From: Cognatilysobacter segetis
Lineage (GTDB): Bacteria; Pseudomonadota; Gammaproteobacteria; Xanthomonadales; Xanthomonadaceae
Assembly: GCF_004359965.1 (NCBI RefSeq)
Contig: NZ_SMRQ01000001.1
Span: forward strand, 1-64,000
DNA: 64,000 bases
Reading direction: 5' to 3'
The position numbers were made by a program, and so were the translations under genes. Positions 8,141 through 16,761 of this stretch are shown piece after piece. How positions within the stretch are numbered: the stretch's first letter is position 1; every line of letters begins with the position of its first letter. Under the pieces are notes generated by a model. That model did not search any database. It was not told the DNA's origin and was given only the letters and a program-made list of their open reading frames with translations.

Positions 8141-9472
8141 TCAGGAGGACGACAGCGAGGCCAGCTGCTGCGACAGGTAGGAGCTGGTGCTCTGCAGCCG
8201 GGTCACCATCGCATCGAGTGCGGAGAACTGCGTGCGGTACTGCGCGGTGAGCCGTTCGATGCGTACCTCGTAGTTATCGCGCTGCCGACCCAGATCCTTG
8301 AGCCTTTTGTTGAGTGATTCGGTGCGCGAATCGAGCATGCTGCCGCTGCCGACGTAGGACGACATCGCGCCGCGAAGCGTCTTGCCGAGCGTACCGTTGC
8401 TGCCGAGCAGGCGATCGATCGCCGCGGGATCGGCGGCGATGGCGGTGTCGAACTTCGTGCCGTCCAGGCTCAACGAGCCGTCCACCGCGGTCTTGAAACC
8501 CAGTTTCGCGAGCTCGCCGTAGCTGGCCGCGACGGTGGAGCGCAGGCCCTGCATGATCGACCGCGGCGCGGAATCGCCGACGAGCGTGCCGGAGGCCTTG
8601 CCGCCCGCGCCGACCGCGCTCTGCGCGCGCATCTGCGACAGCGCCGTGTTGTAGCTGCTGACGAACGTGAGCAGTTGCGCCTTGAGCGTGCTGGAGTCGT
8701 TCGCGACGTCGAGCTTGAACGTCGTCCCGGGCGCGGCCTTGGTGAGCGTGAGCGTCACCCCGTCCAGGCCGTCGGCGATGCTGTTCGAGCTCGAGGTGCG
8801 CGTGACGCCGTCGATGACCACCTTCGCGTCGACCGGCTGCGACACCTCGGTCATCGTGCCGCCACTGCTGGCGAGCGCCGCGAGGCCACCGTCGCCGCCG
8901 CTGGTGGTGACCGTGAGCCGACCCGCGGTGCCCGTGGCCGTGGCGGCAAGCGTGAGTACGTCGCCGTCGTCGCCGTGCACGATCGTCGCGCTCACGCCCT
9001 TGCCGGACAGCGCGCGATTGATGGCGTCGCCGATCTTCGCGAGCGTGCCGCCGCCCGGCGGAATGTCGACGTCGACCGCCGTGCCGCTGCCGACCTGCAC
9101 GCTGATGCGGCCGTAGCCCAGCTGCGTCGACGCGCCCAGCGGCGCGGACTGCAGCTTGTGCGCCGTCGCCAGGCGTTCGACGCTGATCGAGTAGCTACCG
9201 ATGCGCGCCTTGGTGCCCGCGCTGGCGGCGTAGCCGGCATCCGGTGCGACGGTCGCCTTGCGGCCGGGCAGGGCGCCTTCGCCGTCGAAGCGCTTGAGCG
9301 AGCCGTCGAGGCCCGACAGCGCGCTCGTGATCTGCCCGAACGCCGAGATCTGCGCCTGCGTCGTGGTCTGGATCTTGTTGAAGCGGGTATCGGTCGGCGC
9401 GCGTTCGGCGGCCACCAGCTGGCTGACGAGCGTGTTGACGTCGATCATCGAACCGCCTGAGATCGTGGCCAT
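8141..9472 (-). CDS. fliD: Flagellar filament capping protein FliD (HAP2)
   Basis: FliD forms the pentameric cap under which flagellin subunits fold. The 443 aa are a usual length. The N-terminal D0 segment has the family pattern (SGGSMIDVNTLVSQLVAAER) and the C-terminal coiled coil ends YLSQQLASLSSS. The central region is Ala/Gly/Thr-rich. A good Shine-Dalgarno (GGAGGA) precedes the ATG. A sigma-28 promoter lies just upstream (9515..9541), making it a late gene transcribed with fliS and fliT. Confidence 0.95.
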   Translation of the reverse strand: MATISGGSMIDVNTLVSQLVAAERAPTDTRFNKIQTTTQAQISAFGQITSALSGLDGSLKRFDGEGALPGRKATVAPDAGYAASAGTKARIGSYSISVERLATAHKLQSAPLGASTQLGYGRISVQVGSGTAVDVDIPPGGGTLAKIGDAINRALSGKGVSATIVHGDDGDVLTLAATATGTAGRLTVTTSGGDGGLAALASSGGTMTEVSQPVDAKVVIDGVTRTSSSNSIADGLDGVTLTLTKAAPGTTFKLDVANDSSTLKAQLLTFVSSYNTALSQMRAQSAVGAGGKASGTLVGDSAPRSIMQGLRSTVAASYGELAKLGFKTAVDGSLSLDGTKFDTAIAADPAAIDRLLGSNGTLGKTLRGAMSSYVGSGSMLDSRTESLNKRLKDLGRQRDNYEVRIERLTAQYRTQFSALDAMVTRLQSTSSYLSQQLASLSSS

Positions 9473-9514
9473 GCATCCTCCGGACAGCCGCGGCGCGGCG
9501 CTTTCCCGGGGACG

Positions 9515-9541
9515 TTATCGACCGGCTTGCGTGCGGCTTGA
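9515..9541 (-). promoter_or_regulatory. Sigma-28 (FliA) promoter of fliD
   Basis: The minus strand reads TCAA, 15 bases, then GTCGATAA, against the FliA pattern TAAA-N15-GCCGATAA. The site lies about 40 bases before the fliD ATG. Confidence 0.7.
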
Positions 9542-9551
9542 GCCGCGTCGT

Positions 9552-9866
9552 TCAGGTACGGATGTCGAGCAGCGCGCCGGTGGCGGCGAGGCGCCGCGCG
9601 ATGGCGAGCGCGGTTTCGCTCGGGATCTGAAGGATCAGCGCGCCGGAATGGTCCAGCACCGCCACGACGATGCGGCCGGCGTCACGATCGACGCGGAAGC
9701 GCAGCGAGGTGTCGCTGTCGGCGATGGCCTCGTCGAGCTGCTGCTGCAGGCGCTCGGGCGTGGACGGCGGCGCGGGTGCGGGCGTGGGGCCCTGAAACGA
9801 CGAAACCCCGGCGGCGGGCGTCGAGGCGGCGGGCATTGCGGGTTTGACGGATGCGATGTCGGTCAT
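9552..9866 (-). CDS. flaG: FlaG family protein
   Basis: A protein of 104 aa with a Pro/Ala-rich disordered N-terminus and a conserved C-terminal FlaG domain (LRFRVDRDAGRIVVAVLDHS, then LILQIPSETAL). FlaG influences filament length in Pseudomonas, Vibrio and others (family knowledge). It lies between fliC and fliD as in many polar flagellates. A strong hairpin separates it from fliC, so its expression may be read-through from the fliC promoter or independent. Confidence 0.88.
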   Translation of the reverse strand: MTDIASVKPAMPAASTPAAGVSSFQGPTPAPAPPSTPERLQQQLDEAIADSDTSLRFRVDRDAGRIVVAVLDHSGALILQIPSETALAIARRLAATGALLDIRT

Positions 9867-9885
9867 CGTCGTTCATCCGGAAGCA

Positions 9886-9913
9886 CCCGGGACGCGGCGG
9901 ACCGCGTCCCGGG
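9886..9913 (-). terminator. Hairpin downstream of fliC
   Basis: A perfect 12-bp inverted repeat (CCCGGGACGCGG and its complement) around CGGA lies 24 bases after the fliC stop. There is no T-run on the minus-strand side, so it could stabilise the abundant fliC mRNA or partly terminate it rather than act as a classical intrinsic terminator. Confidence 0.55.
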
Positions 9914-9936
9914 CGGGGTTTCCTACGCTGCTTGGA

Positions 9937-11145
9937 TCAGCGCAGGAGGCTCAGCACACCCTGCGTCGCCTGGTTGGCCTGCGCGAGCATCGCGGTGCCG
10001 GCCTGCTGCAGGATCTGCGTGCGCGAGAGCTCCGCGGTCTCCTTGGCGTAGTCGGCGTCGCGGATGCGGCTGCGCGAGGCGGTCAGGTTCTCGGACGTCG
10101 TGTTGAGGTTCGAGATGACCGACTGGAAGCGGTTCTGCACCGCACCGAGGTCGGCGCGGGCGCCGTTGACCGACTTCAGCGCCGCGTCCATGGCGAGGAT
10201 CGCGTTGTCGGCGCCGTCGACCGTCGAGATGTCGAGGGTCGAGAAACCCGTCTGGGCCGAGCCGGCGGTCGTCGTGGTCGCGGTCGTACCCGTGCCGGCC
10301 GTGCTGCCGAAGGTGAGGCCAAGGGCCGCTTCGGTGGCCGCCTGGTTGCCCGACGCGCCACCGATCACGAGGTTCTGCGCGGTGGTCGAGCTCAGGTCGA
10401 GCTTGATCTGGCCGCCGTTGTCAGACGCGGTGACGCCGGTCGAAGACGTTTTGGCGTTGATCGCGGCGATGACGCCACTGTTGTCGGTACCGGCGGCGAT
10501 GGCACCGATGTCGACGCCGTTGATGGTCAAGTCGCCGGCCGCGATGCCTGCAAACGCACTGAAGTCCGCGCCCGTACCCGACGCCGAACCGGCGTACGTC
10601 GTGGTCGTGGTCGTGGTCGCCTTCGACGTCCACGAACCCAGCTGGTCGATGTTCGCATCGGTGATCGACGCGACGGTGATCGTCTCGCCCTGGTTCGCAC
10701 CGACCTGGAAGGCCTGCGCGGTGAACGAGCCGTCGAGCAGCTTGGTGCCGTTGAAGGTGGTCGTGTTCGCGACGCGGTCGATTTCCGACTTCAGCTGCGA
10801 GACTTCCTTCTGCAGCGCGTCACGGTCGTCCTGCGAGTTCGTGGCGTTGCGCGACTGCACGGCCAGCTCGCGGATGCGCTGCAGGTTGTTGCCGATCTCG
10901 CCGAGGGCGCCTTCGGCGGTCTGCGCGAGCGAGATGCCGTCGTTGGCGTTGCGCGAGGCCTGGTTCATGCCGCGGATCTGCGTGGTGAAACGCTCGGAGA
11001 TCGCGAGGCCGGCGGCGTCGTCCTTGGCGCTGTTGATGCGCAGGCCCGACGAGAGGCGCTGGATGCTGGTGGCGAGCGAGGCGCTGTTCGTCGACAGGTT
11101 GCGCTGCGCGTTCAGCGACATCACGTTGGTATTGATGACGGACAT
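9937..11145 (-). CDS. fliC: Flagellin FliC
   Basis: This is the filament subunit (402 aa). The N-terminal D0/D1 region is canonical ([37 protein letters not shown]), as is the C-terminus ([22 protein letters not shown]). The variable middle is short and rich in Thr, Ala and Gly, with a run of threonines at about residue 178 and another near 290; it is likely to be surface-exposed. Only one flagellin gene is in the window. A sigma-28 promoter stands about 100 bases upstream, so the mRNA has a leader of some 90 nt with two GGA motifs (one in the Shine-Dalgarno CAGGAGA), where CsrA/RsmA control is possible but unproven. Confidence 0.96.
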   Translation of the reverse strand: MSVINTNVMSLNAQRNLSTNSASLATSIQRLSSGLRINSAKDDAAGLAISERFTTQIRGMNQASRNANDGISLAQTAEGALGEIGNNLQRIRELAVQSRNATNSQDDRDALQKEVSQLKSEIDRVANTTTFNGTKLLDGSFTAQAFQVGANQGETITVASITDANIDQLGSWTSKATTTTTTTYAGSASGTGADFSAFAGIAAGDLTINGVDIGAIAAGTDNSGVIAAINAKTSSTGVTASDNGGQIKLDLSSTTAQNLVIGGASGNQAATEAALGLTFGSTAGTGTTATTTTAGSAQTGFSTLDISTVDGADNAILAMDAALKSVNGARADLGAVQNRFQSVISNLNTTSENLTASRSRIRDADYAKETAELSRTQILQQAGTAMLAQANQATQGVLSLLR

Positions 11146-11244
11146 TTGCTTGTCTCCTGGTAGAGGATCCGGCGGGGCGGCGAAAGCCTTTCGAGCCGGT
11201 TTCTGCAGGGTTCGGCGGGATTGCCTTCGCCGCTGCTGTGAGGA

Positions 11245-11271
11245 GTAACGGCACTGCCGTGGCGCCCTTTA
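11245..11271 (-). promoter_or_regulatory. Sigma-28 (FliA) promoter of fliC
   Basis: The minus strand reads TAAA, 15 bases, then GCCGTTAC, the best FliA match in the window. The expected start is near 11238, giving a leader of about 93 nt. Confidence 0.8.
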
Positions 11272-11439
11272 GGCCGCTTGCATGCGTCAAGGACTTTTTT
11301 GCGGGAACGTGATGAAGGTCGCGCTGGCCGTGCACGCGCGGTCGGCGCGGCCAGGGAAAACTTTAGCGGCGCTTGCGCAGCGCTCGGCGCGCGGAAGCAC
11401 GAGGCAGCCAACCGTTCGCGTGCGCGAATATGTGCAGGC

Positions 11440-11690
11440 GTCAGGCGTCACGCCTGAAGGCCGAGGTGTCGACAGTCGCTCTTCGACAGCCTGCCAAGCG
11501 TCCGGCCCGGAGGGCGGCGCACATCGATGTGCGTCGCATGCACCCGAGGCAGGATGCCGAGTGTGCATGCGGCGCCCGACCGTTCCGGTCGCGAGCGTTG
11601 CTCGAACTCGGGAACGGCACCTTCGTTTGGTGACTTTTTCTTTGTGCCAGCAAAGAAAAGTGACTCGGGCGCGTAAGCGCACGAAACGCT
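11440..11690. repeat. Putative interspersed palindromic repeat element
   Basis: The 480-base gap between the fliC promoter and the ycgR-like gene holds no supportable ORF but has strong internal symmetry. It contains a perfect 16-bp palindrome CGCACATCGATGTGCG (11518-11533), an imperfect hairpin between GCATGCAC (11536) and GTGCATGC (11563), and an A/T-rich inverted repeat GTGACTTTTTCTTTG / CAAAGAAAAGTGAC (11630-11664). This composition resembles interspersed elements I recall from Lysobacter and related genomes. The boundaries are estimates and copy number cannot be judged from one window. Confidence 0.5.
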
Positions 11691-11752
11691 TTGGCTTCAG
11701 AAATTCGCGAGCAGACAAAGGACTGCAGCTGCGACGAACGAAGAAGCGGTTC

Positions 11753-12499
11753 TCAGAATTCCCGCATCTTCGCCATATGCAGGCGATCCAGCTGCATCAC
11801 GTACCGCAGCAGTCGCGCCTGGTCGCCCACCGTCAGGTCGACGAAGCTGCAGCCCGCGCGCCAGACGCGCCGGCCGTGCTGGTCGACCTTCTGTGCATGC
11901 TGCACGCGCAGGGTGACCGTCATCGGCTCCTGGTCGGGCAGCTCCAGCGTGACGTCGGGAAACAGGTCGCCGGACTTGAGGTCGAGCGAGCTGTCGTCGC
12001 TGGTGAGCACGGCCAGGCCACCGCCGCCGATGTCCGCGATGCCGGCGCGGATGGTGCGGCGCGCGCCGCCGTCGGCATGGGTCGGCAGCAGGCAGGAGAT
12101 CGTGCCGAGTGGCTCGCGGCGCACGTACTCGCGACGCTGCAGGTGCATCACCTTCACTGGCAGTGGGACTTCGAGCGCGGGCAGGCCGTCGTGGCTGGCC
12201 TCGCGTGCGGCGCCGGTGGCGAAGCGGACGGTGATCCGGTCGATCGAACTCTCGAAGCGCAGGCGGTCCGCGGCGAGCAGCTGCGCGGTGAGCGCGGCAT
12301 CGCGCGGCACGTCGATCCACAGGCTGCCGGGCCCGACCGCCAGCGCGACGCTGACGGCGTTCTCGGTGCCGGCGGCGTGCACCAGCAGCACGCAGTGCTT
12401 CTCGACGAGCTGCTTCAGGCAGCCGCGGATGTCGGCCGGGTGGTGGAGCATGTACTTCTCGTACATGCCGTCGCCCTCGGCGGTGCGCGCCTCGGTCAT
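11753..12499 (-). CDS. ycgR: YcgR-like flagellar brake protein with PilZ domain
   Basis: This 248-residue protein has an N-terminal YcgR domain (about 15-115) and a C-terminal PilZ domain. The c-di-GMP-binding arginines are visible in RREYVRREPLG, followed by the second motif IADIGGGGL (DxSxxG type with Ser replaced by Gly). YcgR proteins bind the motor when c-di-GMP is high and slow rotation. It lies downstream of flgL with a 64-base gap. Its location and domain order support a motility role; the gene symbol follows the enterobacterial name. Confidence 0.8.
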   Translation of the reverse strand: MTEARTAEGDGMYEKYMLHHPADIRGCLKQLVEKHCVLLVHAAGTENAVSVALAVGPGSLWIDVPRDAALTAQLLAADRLRFESSIDRITVRFATGAAREASHDGLPALEVPLPVKVMHLQRREYVRREPLGTISCLLPTHADGGARRTIRAGIADIGGGGLAVLTSDDSSLDLKSGDLFPDVTLELPDQEPMTVTLRVQHAQKVDQHGRRVWRAGCSFVDLTVGDQARLLRYVMQLDRLHMAKMREF

Positions 12500-12563
12500 G
12501 CGTGTGCGTCCGGAAGGGCGGCCGGGCGTCGCCGCGTTGTCGGGGTCTGCATGCGTCCGGACT

Positions 12564-13754
12564 TTACAGCTTGTCGAACAGGGACAGCGACTGTACCCGG
12601 ACCACGGTCTTCTGCGCAGCCTCGATGGCCGTCAGCTGCAGGCTCAGGCGGCTCGCGGCCTCCGCCATGTCGACGTCGCGCAGGCCCGAGAGCGTGGCCT
12701 TGAGGGTCACGGTCGACTCGGCGCGGTCGTCGGCCGACTGGTCGATGGAGGCGAGCCGCGAGCCCGTGGAGGCACGCACGCCGACGAAGTGCTCCTGCGC
12801 CGAGGCGATGTCCGACAGCGACCCCGCCAGCGCGTTCGCGAGCGTGGCCTTCTGCGTCGGCGTGGTGGCCGGGGCCTCGAGCGCGTCGGCGAGCGACTGC
12901 AGCGTGGCGAACACGTCGCGACGCGGGGAGGGCTGCAGCGCGAAGCTGTCGCCCGCAGCGGGCGATCCGGTCAGGCGCGTCTGCACGCCAGCGATGTCGA
13001 CGGCGTCGCCCGGGGCATACGTGCCGCTGCCCACGACCGTCGTGCCGTCCATCACCCGCCAGTCCGTGGGCGAGGTGAATTCGAGGGTGAGGTTGCGGCC
13101 GGCCCAGGCGGCCGAATCGGTGACGCGCGTGGACTGCATCACGCCGGTGCCGGTGTTGGCGCTGCCCGGCGTGCCACGGATCACGCCGTCGCCGGTGGCG
13201 ACGCGCATGAAGATGTCGCTGCCGGGATCGGTGTCGGCCACCGCCAGTCCCGGCGCGACGTCCACGCGGTTGCGGCCGTCGTCGCCGTTGTAGGCGACCA
13301 CGCCGCCGGCCTGCGAGAACGGCGTCACGCCGTCGCGCTGGCCCGCGAACAGCGCACGGCCGTTGCCGTCGCCGCGGTTCGCGACGTCGAGCAGGCTCGC
13401 GCGCAGGTGGCGGATCTCGGCGGCGATGATCTTGCGATCCTCGGCCGAGATCGTGCCGGTGTTCGCCTGCACGGTGAGTTCGCGCGCGCGGTCGAGGTAG
13501 TCGGTAGCGTCGCTGAGCGCGGCTTCCTGCGCTTCCAGGCGACCCTGCAGCAGGCCCGCGCTCTTGCCGTATTCCGCGAGGCGCCCCAGCGCGTGGTCCA
13601 GGCGCTGCGCCTGCGCGGCCCCGGCGGGATCGTCCGCCGCGCGCGCGAGCTTGTTGCCGGTGGTGAGCTGCTGCTGCGTCTTCGCGGCGTCGGTCTCGCG
13701 GCGCATGAGCGACGCGAGACCCTGCTGGTACAGCCCGGCGGTGGAGATGCGCAT
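12564..13754 (-). CDS. flgL: Flagellar hook-filament junction protein FlgL (HAP3)
   Basis: It connects the hook to the filament together with FlgK. The 396 aa start MRISTAGLYQQGLASLMRRE, with flagellin-like D0/D1 ends (LTTGNKLARAADDPAGAAQA; the C-terminal LSLQLTAIEAAQKTVVRVQ). It begins 13 bases after the flgK stop and belongs to the flgJ-flgK-flgL unit. Confidence 0.94.
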   Translation of the reverse strand: MRISTAGLYQQGLASLMRRETDAAKTQQQLTTGNKLARAADDPAGAAQAQRLDHALGRLAEYGKSAGLLQGRLEAQEAALSDATDYLDRARELTVQANTGTISAEDRKIIAAEIRHLRASLLDVANRGDGNGRALFAGQRDGVTPFSQAGGVVAYNGDDGRNRVDVAPGLAVADTDPGSDIFMRVATGDGVIRGTPGSANTGTGVMQSTRVTDSAAWAGRNLTLEFTSPTDWRVMDGTTVVGSGTYAPGDAVDIAGVQTRLTGSPAAGDSFALQPSPRRDVFATLQSLADALEAPATTPTQKATLANALAGSLSDIASAQEHFVGVRASTGSRLASIDQSADDRAESTVTLKATLSGLRDVDMAEAASRLSLQLTAIEAAQKTVVRVQSLSLFDKL

Positions 13755-13767
13755 GGGTCCTCCGGCC

Positions 13768-15642
13768 TCAGCGACGCACGGCGCCGAGCAGGGTCTGGAA
13801 CATCGAGTCCGCCGTCGCGATCACCTGCGCGGCGGCCTGGTAGGCCTGCTGGTAGCGCAGCATGTCGGCGGCTTCCTCGTCGAGGTTCACGCCCGACACC
13901 GAATCGCGCTCGGCGACGACCTGGTCGTGCAGCACCTGCTGCGCGTCCAGGTTCATCTGCGCGTGCTGCGATTCGGCGCCGACGCGCGCGGTGATGCGGC
14001 TCAGGCCGGTGGTGATGTCGGTGGTACCGCCGTCGAGCACCGACTTCGCGTCCAGCGCCGCGATCTGCCGCGCATTGCCGTTGTCGGTGGAGCGCGCGGG
14101 CGTGCGCGAGAGCGTGAACCCGTCGCCCGCGCCCGGCGTGCCTTCCAGCGTCATCGACCAGCCGTTGCCCGCGATCGTCGCGCCCGGCGCGTACGCGATC
14201 GGCGCGCCGCCATCGATGGTGTAGCTGTTGGCGTCGATGAATTCGACGGTCGCGGTGGTGAACGAGGCGAACTGCGTCGCATCGGTGACCTGCAGCGCGC
14301 CCGGCTTGGCATTGCCGAGGTTGGCGGGATCGACCTGCGCGCGCAGCGGCGCGGCGGCGGCGATCCGGTTGCCGTCGCGCTGCACCAGCGCGATGCCGGC
14401 GGCGGCCTCGGACGTCGGACGCAGCAGGAAGCGATCGCCGTTGGCGGGCGCGCCAGCGGCCACCAGCGACACGCCCTCGACCACGAACGGGTCGGCCGCC
14501 GTGCCGGTGCCGGTCATCGCGAGCGGCTCGCCGCTACCGGCGCGCACCGCGCTCCACGTGCCGCCCGCGTAGCGCATCTCGATGTCCGGGCCCTTGAGCG
14601 CGGACACGTCGGCGATCGACGCGGTGAACGTGGCCGTGCCGGTGTTCGCGGCGTGGCCGTCGATGCGCGGTGCCGGAATGGCGAAGAGGTCGGTGCCCGC
14701 GGCGCCCGTGTAGTCGACGCCCGCGCGGTTCTGCGCGTTCATCGTCGACGCGAAGGCCGTGGCCATGCGGCCGAGGTCGGCGCGCGCCGGGTCGAGCACG
14801 CGCTCGCGGAATTCCATGAGCCCGCCGACCTCGCCCGACAGTGCGCCCGACGGCAGCTTTACCGGGCCGGCCGGCGTGTCGAGCGAGAGCACCTTGCGAT
14901 CGAGGCGGTACGGGTCGGGCGCGAGCGTCAGTTTCCCGGCGCGCGTGCCGACTACCAGCGCTTGGCCGCCACTGAAAACGTTGAGCGAGCCGTCGTCCTG
15001 CGGCACCACCTGCGCGCCCGTCAGGCCGGCGAGCTTCTGGATGCGCAGGTCGCGCTGGTCCATCAGGTCGGGGCTGGCGTTGCTGCCCGACGACGCGATC
15101 TGCTGGTTGAGCTTGGCGATCTCGCCGGCGAGCTGGTTGGCGGTGTCGACCGTCGCGGCGAGGCGCTGGTCGGCCTCGCTGCCCATCGCCACGAGCTGCG
15201 AGTCGACGCTGCGGAATCGCGCGGCCAGCTGGTCGGCGGAGTCGAGCATCGCCTGGCGCGCGATCGCGGAGCCGGGCTCGGCCACCACGCCCTGCGCGGC
15301 ACTGAAGAACGAGGCGAACGGCTTGGCGAGGCCGGTCGCGGTATTGCTGAGCAGGCCGTCGAGGCGGTCGGCATAGGCACCGAGCTGCGTCAGCCGGCCG
15401 AGCTCGCCGCTGCTGTCGACCTGCCGCGCGAAGTTCAGGCCGTCGGCCAAGCGCTGCAGCTGCTGCACCGCGACGCCCTGGCCGACGTAGCCCACGCCGG
15501 TGTTCTGGCCCGGCCGTGCGGCGAGGTCGACGCGCTGGCGCGAATAACCTTCCGTGTTGACGTTCGCGACGTTGTGGCTGACGGTGCCGAGCGCCCGCTG
15601 GAAGGCGAGCAGGGCGGACGAGCCGGTCGAAAGCACGCTCAT
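13768..15642 (-). CDS. flgK: Flagellar hook-associated protein FlgK (HAP1)
   Basis: This first junction protein at the tip of the hook has 624 aa. The N-terminus carries the rod/hook signature (LLAFQRALGTVSHNVANVNT EGYSR, split here) and the C-terminus ends in the coiled MLRYQQAYQAAAQVIATADSMFQTLL. It lies three bases from the end of flgJ, so the two are translationally linked. Its transcription probably starts at the sigma-28 site before flgJ. Confidence 0.95.
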   Translation of the reverse strand: MSVLSTGSSALLAFQRALGTVSHNVANVNTEGYSRQRVDLAARPGQNTGVGYVGQGVAVQQLQRLADGLNFARQVDSSGELGRLTQLGAYADRLDGLLSNTATGLAKPFASFFSAAQGVVAEPGSAIARQAMLDSADQLAARFRSVDSQLVAMGSEADQRLAATVDTANQLAGEIAKLNQQIASSGSNASPDLMDQRDLRIQKLAGLTGAQVVPQDDGSLNVFSGGQALVVGTRAGKLTLAPDPYRLDRKVLSLDTPAGPVKLPSGALSGEVGGLMEFRERVLDPARADLGRMATAFASTMNAQNRAGVDYTGAAGTDLFAIPAPRIDGHAANTGTATFTASIADVSALKGPDIEMRYAGGTWSAVRAGSGEPLAMTGTGTAADPFVVEGVSLVAAGAPANGDRFLLRPTSEAAAGIALVQRDGNRIAAAAPLRAQVDPANLGNAKPGALQVTDATQFASFTTATVEFIDANSYTIDGGAPIAYAPGATIAGNGWSMTLEGTPGAGDGFTLSRTPARSTDNGNARQIAALDAKSVLDGGTTDITTGLSRITARVGAESQHAQMNLDAQQVLHDQVVAERDSVSGVNLDEEAADMLRYQQAYQAAAQVIATADSMFQTLLGAVRR

Positions 15643-15645
15643 CGC

Positions 15646-16635
15646 TTAGGAACTCCCGAGCGCGGCGAGCGCGCGGCGCATGGTCGCGCCGTTGGCGATC
15701 GCGGTGATCTTGTTGGCGTAGGACGGATCGGTGGCGTAGCCCGCGTGCTGCAGCGCCGACGCGAAGCGGTGGGCGTCCTCGCCGGTGCCGCGCGCCTGCG
15801 CATAGCGGTTGCCGCCGAGCAGGCGTGCGTAATCGGCGAAGCTGTCGGCGGGCGAGGCGTAGGCGCGGAAGCTGGCGCGCGCGCTCTGGCGCACGCCGTT
15901 GACGAATTCATGCGTGGCCGACGCGATCCGGTCGCCCGACCAGCTGCCACCGGCCTTGATGCCGAACAGGTTGTGCGACACGTTGCCGTTGCCGCCGACG
16001 AGCCGCCGTCCCCAACCCGTCTCCAGCGCCGCCTGCGCGACCAGCGCCATTGCCGACACGCCCAGTTCCTGCGCGACCTTCTTCGCATGCGGCCAGAGCG
16101 ACTTCACGAACGCCTCCGGGCTGCTGCAGTCCATCGGCGTGAGCGGGCCGCAGGCCTCGGGGCCGGGCGCGGCGGCGACGGGCGTCGCGGCGGGCGCCGG
16201 CATCGGCGACAGCGGGGCCATCGACACGCCGCTGCTCGACGGCGCGAGCGTCAGCGGCGCACCCAGCTTCATCGGCGCGACGCCCGACGGCTGCGCGAGC
16301 GGAATGAAGGTGCCGGGTCGCGACAGCGGAAGCGGGCCGAGCGCCGGCGCGGGTGCGGCCGACTGCCCGGTGCTGCGCTCGAGCTGACGCATGATCATCG
16401 GGGCGAGGCCCAGCCCGCGGCCCTTGGTCAGCTCCTTGGCGAGCTGGCTGTCGTACATCTCGCGGTACGTGGTGTCCCCGCCGGCGAGCGGGTCGCCGCC
16501 GGTGGTGCCGCGCATGGATTTGATCAGCATGCTCGCGAACTGGGTCTCCAGCTCGTGGGCCGCCTTTTCCATGGCGGGGCGCGACGTCGATTTCGTCGCG
16601 GCGTGGTCCAGGGCGATGGCGGTCTGCAGGCGCAT
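15646..16635 (-). CDS. flgJ: Flagellar rod cap protein / peptidoglycan hydrolase FlgJ
   Basis: This bifunctional protein (329 aa from ATG 16635; a GTG at 16644 would add three residues) has an N-terminal rod-capping domain (MEKAAHELETQFASMLIKSM), a Pro/Ala/Ser-rich linker (about 115-185), and a C-terminal glucosaminidase domain. The glucosaminidase domain has the putative catalytic Glu in AALETGWGRR and the conserved NLFGIKAGGSW. It opens the wall for the growing rod. In the 117-base gap before it are a sigma-28 site and a sigma-54-like site, so flgJKL can be transcribed separately from the rod and ring genes. Confidence 0.93.
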   Translation of the reverse strand: MRLQTAIALDHAATKSTSRPAMEKAAHELETQFASMLIKSMRGTTGGDPLAGGDTTYREMYDSQLAKELTKGRGLGLAPMIMRQLERSTGQSAAPAPALGPLPLSRPGTFIPLAQPSGVAPMKLGAPLTLAPSSSGVSMAPLSPMPAPAATPVAAAPGPEACGPLTPMDCSSPEAFVKSLWPHAKKVAQELGVSAMALVAQAALETGWGRRLVGGNGNVSHNLFGIKAGGSWSGDRIASATHEFVNGVRQSARASFRAYASPADSFADYARLLGGNRYAQARGTGEDAHRFASALQHAGYATDPSYANKITAIANGATMRRALAALGSS

Positions 16636-16647
16636 GGCGGTCACGTT

Positions 16648-16663
16648 GCAAGCGGCGTGCCCG
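16648..16663 (-). promoter_or_regulatory. Sigma-54-like box at the flgJ start
   Basis: The minus strand reads GGGCACGCCGCTTGCA: the GG and GC doublets are ten bases apart and only the first base of TGGCACG differs. The predicted transcription start falls on or next to the flgJ start codon, so it may be fortuitous or give a leaderless message. Confidence 0.4.
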
Positions 16664-16713
16664 GGGCGGGGCGGGTCAGCGGCGGCGATCCATCGGCGGG
16701 CGTGTCCAGTCGG

Positions 16714-16740
16714 CTATCGGCCGGCGCGGCGGTGGCTTGA
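16714..16740 (-). promoter_or_regulatory. Sigma-28 (FliA) promoter of flgJKL
   Basis: The minus strand reads TCAA, 15 bases, then GCCGATAG, matching the pattern seen at fliD, fliC and flgM. It lies about 80 bases upstream of flgJ, between flgI and flgJ. Confidence 0.7.
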
Positions 16741-16761
16741 CCGGCGCGCCGATCGGCGGCG

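Noticed and set aside
10580-10620. Threonine repeat in flagellin as a possible phase-variable repeat
   Set aside because: The codons are mixed and the run is not a pure nucleotide repeat, so slipped-strand variation is unlikely.
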